This document shows, piece after piece, positions 17,690 to 26,451 of a DNA stretch of 64,000 nt. Positions within the stretch are counted from its first letter, which is position 1, and each line of letters opens with the position of its first letter. This DNA comes from JBLIDK01 sp047632595 (lineage in GTDB: Bacteria > Bacteroidota > Bacteroidia > Sphingobacteriales > Sphingobacteriaceae). The translations under genes and the position numbers were made by a program. Under the pieces are notes generated by a model. The model was not told where the DNA came from and did no database searches. It was given only the letters and a program-made list of their open reading frames with translations. The stretch lies in contig JBLIDK010000003.1 of assembly GCA_047632595.1 (NCBI GenBank), positions 17,439 to 81,438 on the forward strand. Direction: 5' to 3'.

Positions 17690-19087
17690 ATGACCTTATC
17701 AAAAAAACAGCTAATCATTACAGTTCTGTTCTTTTTTCTCCTCTACAGCTATCAATTTATCAATGGTTCTGGTAGGATTTCTGCTAACGATGGGGGGCAT
17801 ATTTCCCTGGCAAAAGCTATTTATCATGACCATAGTTTAGAAATTGAAAAGTACTTCGGTGAATATGCTTACTGTCCAGATTATGCAGCAAAAGATGGAA
17901 AGATTTATTCTGATCGTTTACCGGGTAATGCCTTTTTAATAATTCCCTTTTTTGCTTTCGCAGACGGGTTGGAATTTATTGGTTTAAACTTTAGCGATAA
18001 TAAGGATTTTGAAATTGTTGTAGCTCATTTATTACCCACTATTTGTGGAACCTTAGCGTTGTTTTTGTTTTATTTAATTCTTCTTAACGAGTTGAAAATT
18101 AGTTGGAAGAGCTCCATTATAACTGTAATTATAGTTGCTTTTGGCTCTTTTCAAATACAGATTTCGAGTATGTTGTTTTCTCATGCTCCTTCTATGTTTT
18201 TTGCAATGCTTTCAATTTATATGACATTAAAAATTGCGAGGAAAGAAAGTAATCTCGAGCATTGGTTGATTCTTTCTTTTGCTTTAGGATTTGGAACACT
18301 CATAGAGTTACAAAACTTATTATTTGCCATGCCTATTGGCGTGTTTATTTTAGGTAGCAAAAAGCTTAACTTAAAAAAAGAGTGGAGGGGGTATATTCTT
18401 AAAATTGGACTTTCACTCATGGTTTTCCTAACTTTTATAGGATTACTTTATACTTATAATTATTTGGCTTTTGGCGAATGGTTTCTAAAAAGCAATACCT
18501 ATAACCCAGAGTTCCCTGAAGAAAAAAGTTTTTTAACCTCACTGTCTGGGAACTTCTTAATGGGTTTAGATAAGCTATTTACTAACTTTACCAGTTTAAA
18601 TTATTACTACGATTGGGGTATTGCTATAAAGAATAAAACTCCTGGGTATTTTGCAAGTGCCCCTATCTTTTTACTCTCACTATTTGGGTTAAGAAAATTA
18701 TTTTTGAGAGATAGGGCACTGTTTTTTTTAATTGGAACAATGTGTGCATTAATAATAGCCGTAGCTGCTGCCCATGTTACCACGGTAACACGTCATATTT
18801 TTACTATAAATTTGTTGTTATTTGTGCCATTTGCTTTTATAATTGAAAGTTATTTCAATTGGAAGTCTAAAGCTTTACTAAAATATTCAGTTGAAATTGT
18901 AGTGCTAGTAATACTTATACTAAGCATTTGCAGGCAGTTTGTATTGACCAATTCCTATTTTAGCAGAAGTCTAGAGATGCCTCTAGCATATTGGGGTGAA
19001 ATTTGGTTTTTCACATTGATTAACATCCCATTAATTGTATTTTTAACCTATCGTTTTTTAAAAACTAGGAAAGAAATTATCTCGTAG
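17690..19087 (+). CDS. Polytopic membrane protein, possible GT-C fold
   Basis: This 465-residue protein has about ten to twelve hydrophobic segments. The first periplasmic loop carries acidic and aromatic residues (SANDGGHISLA, DGKIYSDRLPGNAFL). An Asp-containing first loop followed by many membrane helices is typical of GT-C glycosyltransferases that use lipid-linked sugars (ArnT/PMT-like). No specific family is recognised, so glycosyl transfer is an inference. It is the third gene of the CHY-TfoX run and lies 23 bases before the Omp28-like gene. Confidence 0.65.
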   Translation: MTLSKKQLIITVLFFFLLYSYQFINGSGRISANDGGHISLAKAIYHDHSLEIEKYFGEYAYCPDYAAKDGKIYSDRLPGNAFLIIPFFAFADGLEFIGLNFSDNKDFEIVVAHLLPTICGTLALFLFYLILLNELKISWKSSIITVIIVAFGSFQIQISSMLFSHAPSMFFAMLSIYMTLKIARKESNLEHWLILSFALGFGTLIELQNLLFAMPIGVFILGSKKLNLKKEWRGYILKIGLSLMVFLTFIGLLYTYNYLAFGEWFLKSNTYNPEFPEEKSFLTSLSGNFLMGLDKLFTNFTSLNYYYDWGIAIKNKTPGYFASAPIFLLSLFGLRKLFLRDRALFFLIGTMCALIIAVAAAHVTTVTRHIFTINLLLFVPFAFIIESYFNWKSKALLKYSVEIVVLVILILSICRQFVLTNSYFSRSLEMPLAYWGEIWFFTLINIPLIVFLTYRFLKTRKEIIS

Positions 19088-19110
19088 TTCATAGTAGCAA
19101 ACAGTAGATC

Positions 19111-20115
19111 ATGAAAAAAACCTTACTATTAGCAGCTTTAAGTATTTGTTTAACTTCATTTGCACAAGTACCTAAACAAGTAATTGTTGAGCATTTTACC
19201 AATACTTGGTGCAGTGCCTGTGCAAGTAGAAATCCTGCGTTTTTTGCGAATCTTGAGAATAACCCTGGCGTAATTCACATCGCCTTTCATCCTAGTTCGC
19301 CTTATTCAAAATGTATTTATAGCCAACATAATGTTGCTGAAAACGATAAACGCACAAAAGATTACGGAATTTATGGTGGTACTCCTCGAATTGTAATTAA
19401 CGGAGAAGTAATTTCGAGTCAGACAAACTATGGAGCGAGTAATTTATACGCCCCATATAAAGGGGATTCTTCAGATTTATCACTTTCAAGCACTATTTCT
19501 TCAAGTACCGATGACTCAGAAATTGAAGTTTTAGTAACCTTAACACCTGAAGTGGATACAGCTGCAGATTCGTTGTTGTTGTTTGTTTTTTTAGTGGAAG
19601 GTGAAACGCTTTACAACGCTCCAAACGGGGAAAATAAGCATCGCAATGTATTTAGGGCAGCAATGACCAGTATTAGTGGCGAAATGTATTATCCTGCTAA
19701 AGGAAATGGAGAAAATGGCGCTGCAGAAGTTAAAGCCTATACAATCACCTCGCATATGGATTGGAGGCTATCGTCAATGGTGCCAATTGTTATTCTAGTA
19801 GATCCCATCACAAAAGAGCTATTACAAGCCAATCGTGGAGCTAATTTAGAACCAAGCGATCCTGAGCCTCCTTTATCTGTAAAAGAAAAGGTAAAAGGAT
19901 TCTCGCTTTATCCAAACCCTGTTAATAACGAATTGCATATTGAGGCTGCTGAAATGCTAAACTCAATTAAGGTTTATAATGCTTTAGGAAAAAGAATGGT
20001 AGTGAAGATTAATAACGCACATGTTGTTGATGTTAGTGCATTAAAAAAAGGTGTTTATTTTGTTGAAGTGAATGGAGAAAATGCCAGCAACACGCAACGA
20101 TTTATAAAACAGTAA
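19111..20115 (+). CDS. Omp28-like T9SS type A secreted protein with thioredoxin-like fold
   Basis: This 334-residue protein has a signal peptide (1-19, ending SFAQ) and an Omp28-related domain whose start carries a thioredoxin-like pair (WCSAC, C34 and C37) and IYGGTPRIVING, with a cis-Pro-like TP. The last roughly 75 residues form a T9SS type A sorting domain (FSLYPNPVNNELHI, GVYFVEVNG). Omp28 was first described as an outer-membrane protein of Porphyromonas. The CxxC suggests disulfide chemistry at the cell surface, which is inference. Confidence 0.88.
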   Translation: MKKTLLLAALSICLTSFAQVPKQVIVEHFTNTWCSACASRNPAFFANLENNPGVIHIAFHPSSPYSKCIYSQHNVAENDKRTKDYGIYGGTPRIVINGEVISSQTNYGASNLYAPYKGDSSDLSLSSTISSSTDDSEIEVLVTLTPEVDTAADSLLLFVFLVEGETLYNAPNGENKHRNVFRAAMTSISGEMYYPAKGNGENGAAEVKAYTITSHMDWRLSSMVPIVILVDPITKELLQANRGANLEPSDPEPPLSVKEKVKGFSLYPNPVNNELHIEAAEMLNSIKVYNALGKRMVVKINNAHVVDVSALKKGVYFVEVNGENASNTQRFIKQ

Positions 20116-20119
20116 GGAA

Positions 20120-20839
20120 TTAGTTTGATTTAAAAAGCCCGTATTTAAGGATGCAATAGATTGCGCGGAAGCCATCTTTCCACCCTATTTTTTTACCTTC
20201 TTCATAGGTTCTTCCATAATATGAAATTCCTACTTCGTAGATTCTAATTTTTGGAATCCGAGAAATTTTTGCTGTAACTTCTGGTTCAAAACCGAATCGT
20301 TTTTCATTTAGCTTTAACCCTTGAACCAAATCGGTTCTAAAAAGCTTATAACAGGTTTCCATGTCGCTTAGGTTAAGATTGCTAAATATGTTTGAAAGGA
20401 TTGTAAGCAATTTATTACCCACTGTGTGCCAGAAAAATAAAATTCTATGCGGGTTACTTCCTTTAAAACGAGAGCCATAAACTACATCGGCATCGCCAGA
20501 TAAAACTGGTTTTAATAAATCTTTGTATTCAAATGGGTCGTATTCTAAGTCGGCATCTTGAATAATCAAATATTCGCCAGTAGCTTTTGCTATACCAGTA
20601 TGTAAAGCTGCACCTTTGCCCTTATTTACTTTATGAGAGTGGTATTGAATATTTACATCCGGATTGTTTTGGATATAATTTTGAATTACTTCTTCAGTAT
20701 TATCGCTCGACTTATCGTTTACTATAATTACTTCTTTTTGGATGCTAGCAGGCAAAGTTACTTCTTTGATCCTATCAAGAATTAAATGAATAGTTGGACC
20801 TTCGTTATAGGCAGGAATAATGATGGATAGTAACTTCAT
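20120..20839 (-). CDS. Family 2 glycosyltransferase, DPM1-like
   Basis: This 239-residue GT-A enzyme has IIIPAYNEGPTIHL at its start, IVNDKSSDNTEEV, and the metal-binding acidic motif QDADLEYDP. It then has VYGSRFKG and the acceptor-side SDMETCYKLFR. This arrangement fits polyprenyl-phosphate mannosyl- or glucosyltransferases that charge undecaprenyl phosphate with a sugar on the cytoplasmic side. No C-terminal membrane segments are present, as in the soluble type. A neighbouring GT-C-like membrane protein (17690-19087) could use its lipid-linked product; this link is inferred. Confidence 0.85.
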   Translation of the reverse strand: MKLLSIIIPAYNEGPTIHLILDRIKEVTLPASIQKEVIIVNDKSSDNTEEVIQNYIQNNPDVNIQYHSHKVNKGKGAALHTGIAKATGEYLIIQDADLEYDPFEYKDLLKPVLSGDADVVYGSRFKGSNPHRILFFWHTVGNKLLTILSNIFSNLNLSDMETCYKLFRTDLVQGLKLNEKRFGFEPEVTAKISRIPKIRIYEVGISYYGRTYEEGKKIGWKDGFRAIYCILKYGLFKSN

Positions 20840-21033
20840 TAATGCTTTAGTATAGTAGCAAATGCTAGTTCAAAGCTAAAGAATATTACTAGGAATAGGT
20901 GTAATTAATCGTCAAAAATCAGATTTTATTGCAAAGTTAAATTCATGCTGTTGTTATTAGGAATTAACAGAAGTAAATTTTAATTGCAAGTAAAGCAACA
21001 ACAATTCGAAATAACTTACTATTTTAGCCCAAC

Positions 21034-21495
21034 ATGAGTATCGCAAACAAAGAAAAAGAAGAATTACGCTTAAATTTAATTTCAACACTTGAAGTTAAAT
21101 TAGACAAATGCAATTCAGAATTAAAAGAAATTAACCAAATCAAGAAGCTTGATTCGAAAAGCAGTGCAGGAGATAAGTTTGAGACGAGCGTTGAAATGAC
21201 TCAACAAGAGGTGAATAAGCACAGTATTCTTAGGGAGAGTCTAGAAAATCAATTGGATGTTTTAAAAAAACTAGCAGATCGCAAAGTTGAAGACAAGGTG
21301 AGCGTAGGGTCTTTAGTTGTTACCAATAATGGGAAATTCTATATTTCTGTTGGAATAGGCGTTGTTAAAGCTGATACTGGAACTTATTTTGTTATTTCTA
21401 GAGAATCTCCTTTGGGAAGTGAATTGATGGGTAAAAGTTCTGGCGATAAACTAAATTTTAATGGCAGAGATTACAAGATTACAGAACTAGGATAA
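21034..21495 (+). CDS. GreA/GreB family transcription elongation factor-like protein
   Basis: This 153-residue protein has an N-terminal coiled-coil hairpin (about 1-85, rich in Glu, Lys and Leu). It is followed by a small C-terminal beta domain (VSVGSLVVTNNGKFYISVGIG, SRESPLGSELMGKSSGD) that matches the GreA/GreB C-terminal pattern SPxGxALxGkxxGD. Gre factors stimulate RNA cleavage in backtracked RNA polymerase. Here the tip acidic pair is not obvious, so it may be a divergent relative with another role. A near-consensus -7 element (TATTTTAG) lies about 10 bases before the ATG. Confidence 0.75.
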   Translation: MSIANKEKEELRLNLISTLEVKLDKCNSELKEINQIKKLDSKSSAGDKFETSVEMTQQEVNKHSILRESLENQLDVLKKLADRKVEDKVSVGSLVVTNNGKFYISVGIGVVKADTGTYFVISRESPLGSELMGKSSGDKLNFNGRDYKITELG

Positions 21496-21543
21496 TTTTG
21501 CTTCTTTTAATGCGTAAGAAAGAGATTTTAATTGCTAGCAGTA

Positions 21544-23136
21544 CTACGCGGATTTTGGTGCTAATTTAAAAAACTCAATGTAGCTTGGAGGATTTGCTGC
21601 AATTCCACGTTCAGAAATTAATTGAATATTTATATTTCGCTCCTTGGCTTTAATAGCAAAATCTTCTAAAATCTCAACAATATCGTAGTCCATATACCTT
21701 GTACTTCGAACGTCTAATTGTAAATTTGAGTCTTTTGGTAAACTTTCAAGTTCGTTAAGAATGGCTCCTTTATTGAAGAATGTAACTTCCTCAGCAAGTT
21801 TCATTTTTATTACCATATCGTCATTTTCATCAATTACTTTATGTAAGAAATGTGAGTTTTGGAAACTCTTAAACAAAATCACTACAATTCCAACAGCTAA
21901 ACCTAACCCAATACCGTAAAGCAAATCAATAAATACAATGCCCAAAACGGTTACGGTAAATGGAATAGATTGCTTCCAACCTAACTTATACATTTTTATA
22001 AAAAGTCCCGGTTTGGCTAATTTGTAACCCACAACTAATAAAATTGCAGCAAGAACAGATAAAGGGATCATATTTAAAAAACGTGGTATAATTATTACCG
22101 AAATAAGGAGTAAGAAGCCGTGAATAATTGCAGATAACTTTGTGCGACCTCCTGACTGAATGTTAGCAGAGCTTCTTACAATAACTTGCGTGATTGGTAA
22201 TCCTCCAATTAAACCAGATAATATGTTTCCTGTGCCCTGCGCTAATAGTTCGCGATTTGTTGGAGTTACATTTTTATGAGGATCTAGTTTGTCCGTTGCT
22301 TCAACACAAAGCAAGGTCTCTAAACTTGCTACAAGAGCAATAGTAAAGGCTACTATCCATATTTGTGGATTGCTAATTGCATTAAAATTCGGAAAGCTAA
22401 ATTGACCTATAAATGAAGTAATATCATTAGGTATTGGAACACTCACTAAATGTGATTTTGCAATAGTAAATGTCTCATTAGATTTTGTTAGGATATAAAA
22501 AACAATACCTAAAACAACTGCAACTAAAGGACCCTGTATTACTTGAAAGAATTTTGATTTTTTAGTTAAAACTTTTTCCCATAATATTAAGATAGCAAGA
22601 CCAATTATTCCAATTAATGCAGAACCATACTGAATATAGTTAGTCATTTTGAATAATTCAGTAAATGTGTTTTCTCCATCTATTTGAGAAAAGGAAAAAT
22701 CACCTTGGGGGTCGGCATCATAACCGAAAAAATGTGGTATTTGCTTTAGAATAATGATAATTCCAATTCCGGTAAGCATTCCTTTAATAACGGATGATGG
22801 AAAGTAGTATCCAATAATTCCAGCTTTTAGAATTCCAAAAATCAGCTGAATTACTCCACCCAAAACAACGGCCATTAAAAAGTTTTCATAACCTCCTAAA
22901 GTGCCAATTGCAGTCAAAACTATTGCAGCAAGTCCAGCAGCGGGACCACTTACACCTATTTTAGAACCACTTAAAGTTCCAACCAAAATTCCACCAATAA
23001 TACCAGAAATTAATCCTGAAAATAAGGGTGCTCCGCTAGCTAAAGCTATACCCAAACATAGAGGTAAGGCTACAAAGAATACTACAACACTAGCTGGAAG
23101 ATCATTTTTAAGATTAGAGAAAAAAGAATTGTTCAT
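21544..23136 (-). CDS. SulP family anion transporter with STAS domain
   Basis: This 530-residue protein has the SLC26/SulP membrane domain of about 12-14 segments (residues 10-415), including SGPAAGLAAIVLTAIGTLGG and GTGNILSGLIGGLPITQVIVRSSANIQSG. A short C-terminal STAS domain follows (about 435-530: VTFFNKGAILNELESLPKDSNLQLD). Bacterial SulP proteins carry sulfate, bicarbonate or dicarboxylates. Bicarbonate (BicA-like) is plausible given a carbonic anhydrase about 6 kb away, but this is only inference. A minus-strand -7 element lies at 23173-23180. Confidence 0.9.
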   Translation of the reverse strand: MNNSFFSNLKNDLPASVVVFFVALPLCLGIALASGAPLFSGLISGIIGGILVGTLSGSKIGVSGPAAGLAAIVLTAIGTLGGYENFLMAVVLGGVIQLIFGILKAGIIGYYFPSSVIKGMLTGIGIIIILKQIPHFFGYDADPQGDFSFSQIDGENTFTELFKMTNYIQYGSALIGIIGLAILILWEKVLTKKSKFFQVIQGPLVAVVLGIVFYILTKSNETFTIAKSHLVSVPIPNDITSFIGQFSFPNFNAISNPQIWIVAFTIALVASLETLLCVEATDKLDPHKNVTPTNRELLAQGTGNILSGLIGGLPITQVIVRSSANIQSGGRTKLSAIIHGFLLLISVIIIPRFLNMIPLSVLAAILLVVGYKLAKPGLFIKMYKLGWKQSIPFTVTVLGIVFIDLLYGIGLGLAVGIVVILFKSFQNSHFLHKVIDENDDMVIKMKLAEEVTFFNKGAILNELESLPKDSNLQLDVRSTRYMDYDIVEILEDFAIKAKERNINIQLISERGIAANPPSYIEFFKLAPKSA

Positions 23137-23172
23137 GACTTGATGTTTGTTTTTTTATATAAAATAAAGGTA

Positions 23173-23180
23173 CAAATGTA
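23173..23180 (-). promoter_or_regulatory. -7 element of the SulP gene
   Basis: TACATTTG on the minus strand is a perfect TAnnTTTG, about 37 bases before the SulP ATG. No good -33 TTTG is visible at 17-23 bases spacing, so a regulator may be needed. Confidence 0.45.
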
Positions 23181-23234
23181 AAGAGACTTTCTAAAATGAT
23201 AGTAATACTACCGTAAAAAATTGTTTTGCTTTTG

Positions 23235-23257
23235 TATTTTTGATCTATCTAATAGAT
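23235..23257 (+). promoter_or_regulatory. -7 element and inverted repeat before the TetR gene
   Basis: TATTTTTG at 23235-23242 is a perfect TAnnTTTG. It is followed directly by the inverted repeat ATCTA-N5-TAGAT at 23243-23257, which would cover the transcription start. A TetR-type repressor often binds such a site on its own promoter; the assignment is inferred from position. Confidence 0.45.
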
Positions 23258-23280
23258 GAATAAATAAAATCTAGTTATAA

Positions 23281-23955
23281 ATGGGTGTTCAAATAAGAAT
23301 AACGTTAAACCCTGGCTTGTACTTAAAAGAGCCACAAGAGTCGAAACTGGGTAGAAGTATTATTCAACATAGTATACTCTTAATTGATGAGTTTGGATTT
23401 GAATCTTTCACATTTAAAAAACTTGCGGAGAAAATTGGTTCAACAGAAGCTTCGATTTACAGGTATTTTGAGAACAAGCATTTGCTATTAACTTTTTTGG
23501 TTAATTGGTATTGGGAGTGGGTGAGTTACTTAATCAACATCAACACAATGAACGTAAGTGATGCCAAAGTGAAGCTAGATATCATAATACAATCATTTGT
23601 TTCAGCACCAAAAGACAATCCTGGAGTTGAATTTGTAAACGAAAGCAAACTGCATAACATAGTTATCTCTGAAGGCATGAAAGCATATCATACCAAAGAG
23701 GTAGATAACGAAAATTCAAAAGGCTTTTTTCTTAGTTACAAGATGTTAGCGAGTACAGTTTCTCAGGTTATTTCAGAAATAAAGCCCAATTTCAAGTACC
23801 CATTTGCATTAGCAACCACCTTGTTTGAAATGTCAAATAGCCACATTTATTTTGCTAAACATTTGCCAAGGCTAACGGATATTAGTGTTATAGATGATAA
23901 TTCTGATGAGGTTGAAATGATGTTGAGTTATTTTACCGAGAAGTTGTTGTCTTGA
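23281..23955 (+). CDS. TetR/AcrR family transcriptional regulator
   Basis: This 224-residue protein has a TetR-type helix-turn-helix at about residues 20-65 (IIQHSILLIDEFGFESFTFK and KKLAEKIGSTEASIYRYFENK). A helical ligand-binding domain follows, with no close match to a known regulator. The divergent neighbour is the SulP transporter, whose promoter lies only about 55 bases from this one, so control of the transporter is a reasonable guess. The inverted repeat at 23243-23257 is a candidate autoregulatory operator. Confidence 0.85.
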   Translation: MGVQIRITLNPGLYLKEPQESKLGRSIIQHSILLIDEFGFESFTFKKLAEKIGSTEASIYRYFENKHLLLTFLVNWYWEWVSYLININTMNVSDAKVKLDIIIQSFVSAPKDNPGVEFVNESKLHNIVISEGMKAYHTKEVDNENSKGFFLSYKMLASTVSQVISEIKPNFKYPFALATTLFEMSNSHIYFAKHLPRLTDISVIDDNSDEVEMMLSYFTEKLLS

Positions 23956-23991
23956 TATTGGAATCACTTTTAAATCCAAGAAACGTAAAAT

Positions 23992-24023
23992 AAAAAAAGG
24001 ATACCTAAAAATAGATATCCTTT
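23992..24023 (-). terminator. Intrinsic terminator just after the Cys-rich micropeptide
   Basis: Read on the minus strand, AAAGGATATC pairs with GGTATCCTTT (ten pairs with one G-U), with an eight-base loop and a run of seven T. The stem begins seven bases after the stop codon of the 24031-24108 reading frame. On the plus strand the T run is short, so it serves mainly the leftward transcript but could help end the TetR gene. Confidence 0.8.
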
Positions 24024-24030
24024 AGTGTAT

Positions 24031-24108
24031 TTAGCAACAGCTTGTTGAACTGTTGTTACAATTACAGTTACAATTTTGATTGTTGCAACAGCTGTTTTTA
24101 TTGTTCAT
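24031..24108 (-). CDS. Cys/Asn-rich micropeptide (25 residues)
   Basis: The minus-strand ATG at 24108 opens a 25-codon frame ending in TAA at 24033-24031. The product has seven Cys and nine Asn residues arranged as CC-x4-C-N-C-N-C-x6-CC, with only one charged side chain (Lys4). No signal peptide is present. The frame is followed after seven bases by a strong intrinsic terminator pointing the same way, which argues that the strand is transcribed as a discrete unit. A metal-binding (metallothionein-like) or modified-peptide role is possible but unproven. The DNA also contains CAACAG/CTGTTG inverted repeats, so a structured RNA is an alternative reading. Confidence 0.5.
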   Translation of the reverse strand: MNNKNSCCNNQNCNCNCNNSSTSCC

Positions 24109-24195
24109 ATCTAAAGTATTTAAATGTTATAATTTAGTAGACGTGTATTTGCTTAAAGGACGCAATTAAAACAAACTATTGAGACCTAGGTTACA

Positions 24196-25887
24196 TTACT
24201 TTTTAATAAAAGAACCTTGAAGTAGACTCCCATCAGAATCCAAAGCTTTAAAGTGGATTATGCCAGGAGCATATTGGGTAGTATTAAATTGGTTTTGATT
24301 AGAATTTTCAAGTAACTCCAGAAGTCTGCCCGCATTATCATAAAATTCCAATTGCTTTATAGTTTTATTTTCATCTAAAATAAATTCTATTGATTCTCCT
24401 GCTGGATTTGGATAAATTTGTCCACTTTTGGTTTCAATAACTTTTGGTTTAACAGAAACAGCAAATCCATTTCCAATTCTTGCTTTCCACCCAGAACGAG
24501 TTTCTCTAGAGTCTGAAATAAATCTGAAATTGAGAGCTCCATTTGAATGTGAAGAAGTAATTACTTTCCCGATGTATGAATCATTTATTTTACCTACATA
24601 ACCTTCTGTATAATCATCTCCTTCAGAAATGTATAATTCGTGATATTGACTTAAATCAAACTCCAAAAATTCAACTGAGACTTTTCTCCTAGAATCTTTT
24701 GGATAGAAAATTATATTATAGGTGGTAGATTTTGGATAATTTTCAAACTCACCGCCACCATCATAAAAGAAACCATCTGAGATAAAATGGGTTTTATCTT
24801 CCATTAAATAATTATACTTTTCTGATAAACTTATTTTAAGGTATTGGAAATTGTCGTTAACTTTTCCACCAATTGATGTAATAACTACTTCAGATACGTT
24901 AGTTATAAGGGCATTTGAAACTGCAGCAAACGTAGCACCTAAATTCTCAGGATTTGAAAGAATAAAATCGCCACCATTTCGAGCAAAAGTTTTTAATTCA
25001 GCGGTGTCTAACACCGTTGCTCCTTCTTGAAGGCCAATAGAGGAAGAAACTATAGGATTAAAATTGACTGTTGAAGAAGCTAAATCATTAAAAGCAATGT
25101 CATAACTTTCTCCTGCTGCAACACTGCCATAGGCGGAGTCTTCTGAATAGGATTGGTGCGACTCATTATCATTTCCATCGGTAAAAGAAACAAGAAATAC
25201 TTCTTCTAAATCATGAGCGCTTCCTGCCGATTTAAGAAGAAAAACTCCTCGTGAAATTCCGTAATGAAAGGCAGTTTTATCCACATTGTTTGTTAGTCCA
25301 TTTATAAACGACGAAACCGTAGTTAGGTTTTGTGTTAATGGTAGCTCTTGCGTAGGCGTTTCTTGCTGTGCCGTTTTACCATTAAACCCAACAACTCCCA
25401 TATATAAATTTAAATCAGTTGAATTGCTTGATTTTTTGAAATCATTGATAAAATCGATTGCATAATTTTTCATATTGGTAAACTCACTACCTAGTGAGCT
25501 GCTGCAATCAAGTACAAAGACTAACCCAACTTTTTTTCCTATTCCAACGGCTGAGTTACCCTGTTCAACATCTGGGTTGTACGGGCCATTCGGAGATTTT
25601 CTTGAAACGGTAACATTAACTTCGCCAATTGGAATTTTTTCACTCTCAGAATTTGTTAAGTATAAATCTTTCAACACAAATTCAGATTTAGTATCGGTAT
25701 TAATAATGCCTAATATTTCATCATTAGTAGCTTCTAAGTGAATTGTACTTGGCTTATCTACGATAACAAGTCTTGGGGTGTCTCCACCATTTTCATTAAC
25801 TAGTTTAACAATTAAGTCGGCTGAAACTTGCGACTTTGAAGTAAGGAAAGAAAGAGGTAGAATAAGAATTAGTAAAAGACAACGCAT
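24196..25887 (-). CDS. T9SS type A secreted protein with von Willebrand factor A domain
   Basis: This 563-residue protein has a signal peptide (1-20), a vWA domain from about residue 118 to 330, and a C-terminal T9SS type A domain (last 75 residues, IYPNPAGESIEF). The vWA metal site looks intact: D127, S129 and S131 in VLDCSSSLGS, a Thr near 205 and the TDG at 236-238. Residues about 345-480 form a further beta domain with Tyr/Asp-rich CUB-like strands. Metal-dependent ligand binding at the cell surface is inferred. A perfect 8-bp inverted repeat lies in its leader. Confidence 0.88.
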   Translation of the reverse strand: MRCLLLILILPLSFLTSKSQVSADLIVKLVNENGGDTPRLVIVDKPSTIHLEATNDEILGIINTDTKSEFVLKDLYLTNSESEKIPIGEVNVTVSRKSPNGPYNPDVEQGNSAVGIGKKVGLVFVLDCSSSLGSEFTNMKNYAIDFINDFKKSSNSTDLNLYMGVVGFNGKTAQQETPTQELPLTQNLTTVSSFINGLTNNVDKTAFHYGISRGVFLLKSAGSAHDLEEVFLVSFTDGNDNESHQSYSEDSAYGSVAAGESYDIAFNDLASSTVNFNPIVSSSIGLQEGATVLDTAELKTFARNGGDFILSNPENLGATFAAVSNALITNVSEVVITSIGGKVNDNFQYLKISLSEKYNYLMEDKTHFISDGFFYDGGGEFENYPKSTTYNIIFYPKDSRRKVSVEFLEFDLSQYHELYISEGDDYTEGYVGKINDSYIGKVITSSHSNGALNFRFISDSRETRSGWKARIGNGFAVSVKPKVIETKSGQIYPNPAGESIEFILDENKTIKQLEFYDNAGRLLELLENSNQNQFNTTQYAPGIIHFKALDSDGSLLQGSFIKK

Positions 25888-25906
25888 GGAGTTAATTTTT
25901 TAAGTT

Positions 25907-25926
25907 AATTCATAAAAGTATGAATT
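25907..25926 (-). repeat. Inverted repeat in the leader of the vWA gene
   Basis: AATTCATA at 25907-25914 and TATGAATT at 25919-25926 form a perfect 8-bp inverted repeat with a four-base spacer, 20-39 bases upstream of the start codon at 25887. It could be an operator half-site pair or a small hairpin in the leader RNA; the sequence does not decide. Confidence 0.4.
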
Positions 25927-26014
25927 TTACTTTGTTGTGGCAAATGTTGTTTAAATCATCATTTTTATTTTATTTGTAATGAAGATTTTAACAGCTACAC
26001 TTCTCTTTATTAGA

Positions 26015-26442
26015 TCAAATGATATTTCCATATTTGTCAGATTCCAACTCACAACATTCAACAAAAAGGCTATGTAATTTTTTCCTTGCCCTTTGTAAAC
26101 GATGTTTGGTGCTAGAGTAGTTTAAATTATGCATTTCTGCATAATCCTTTACCGTTTTGTTAGACAAAGTGGTATTTAATATCAATTCCTTGTCTTTATC
26201 TTCAAGTTGGTTTATAAAGGGCCAAGACATTTGGTAAAACCTTCAAATAAACGGCTCGATTCATCAGGTATATCTTCAAGAAATTCGACTTTAACATTGA
26301 CCATTTTATTCTTTCGATAAAAGTCAATTATGGTATTTCGTGTAACTAGATAAACCCAACTGGCAATTTTCTGAGTATCATTTAAGGTGTTAATATTTTG
26401 ATGAATTTTATTTAGGGTGAAATTGCTGAAATTTATAGACCT
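26015..26442 (-). pseudogene. Remnant of an RNA polymerase sigma-70 (ECF, SigZ-like) factor
   Basis: Two frames together give a sigma factor. Upstream frame (26442 to 26212): region 2 residues such as KIHQNINTLNDTQKIASWVY and TRNTIIDFYRKNK, ending KCLGPL-stop at 26214-26212. Downstream frame (from about 26222 to 26015): PFINQLEDKDKELILNTTL and region 4 (VKDYAEMHNLNYSSTKHRLQ, RARKKL). One missing base in the GGGCC at 26218-26222 explains the frame change. The N-terminal half of region 2 is absent too: the frame is closed by TGA at 26445-26443, right beside the stop of the next gene. It is unlikely to make a working factor unless the missing base is a sequence error and another start exists. 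Confidence 0.75.
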
Positions 26443-26451
26443 TCAATTTAA

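Noticed and set aside
24001..24110. tRNA- or tmRNA-like fold in the CAACAG/CTGTTG region
   Set aside because: The pairings do not form a cloverleaf or known RNA shape, and the cysteine-rich reading frame explains the strand better.
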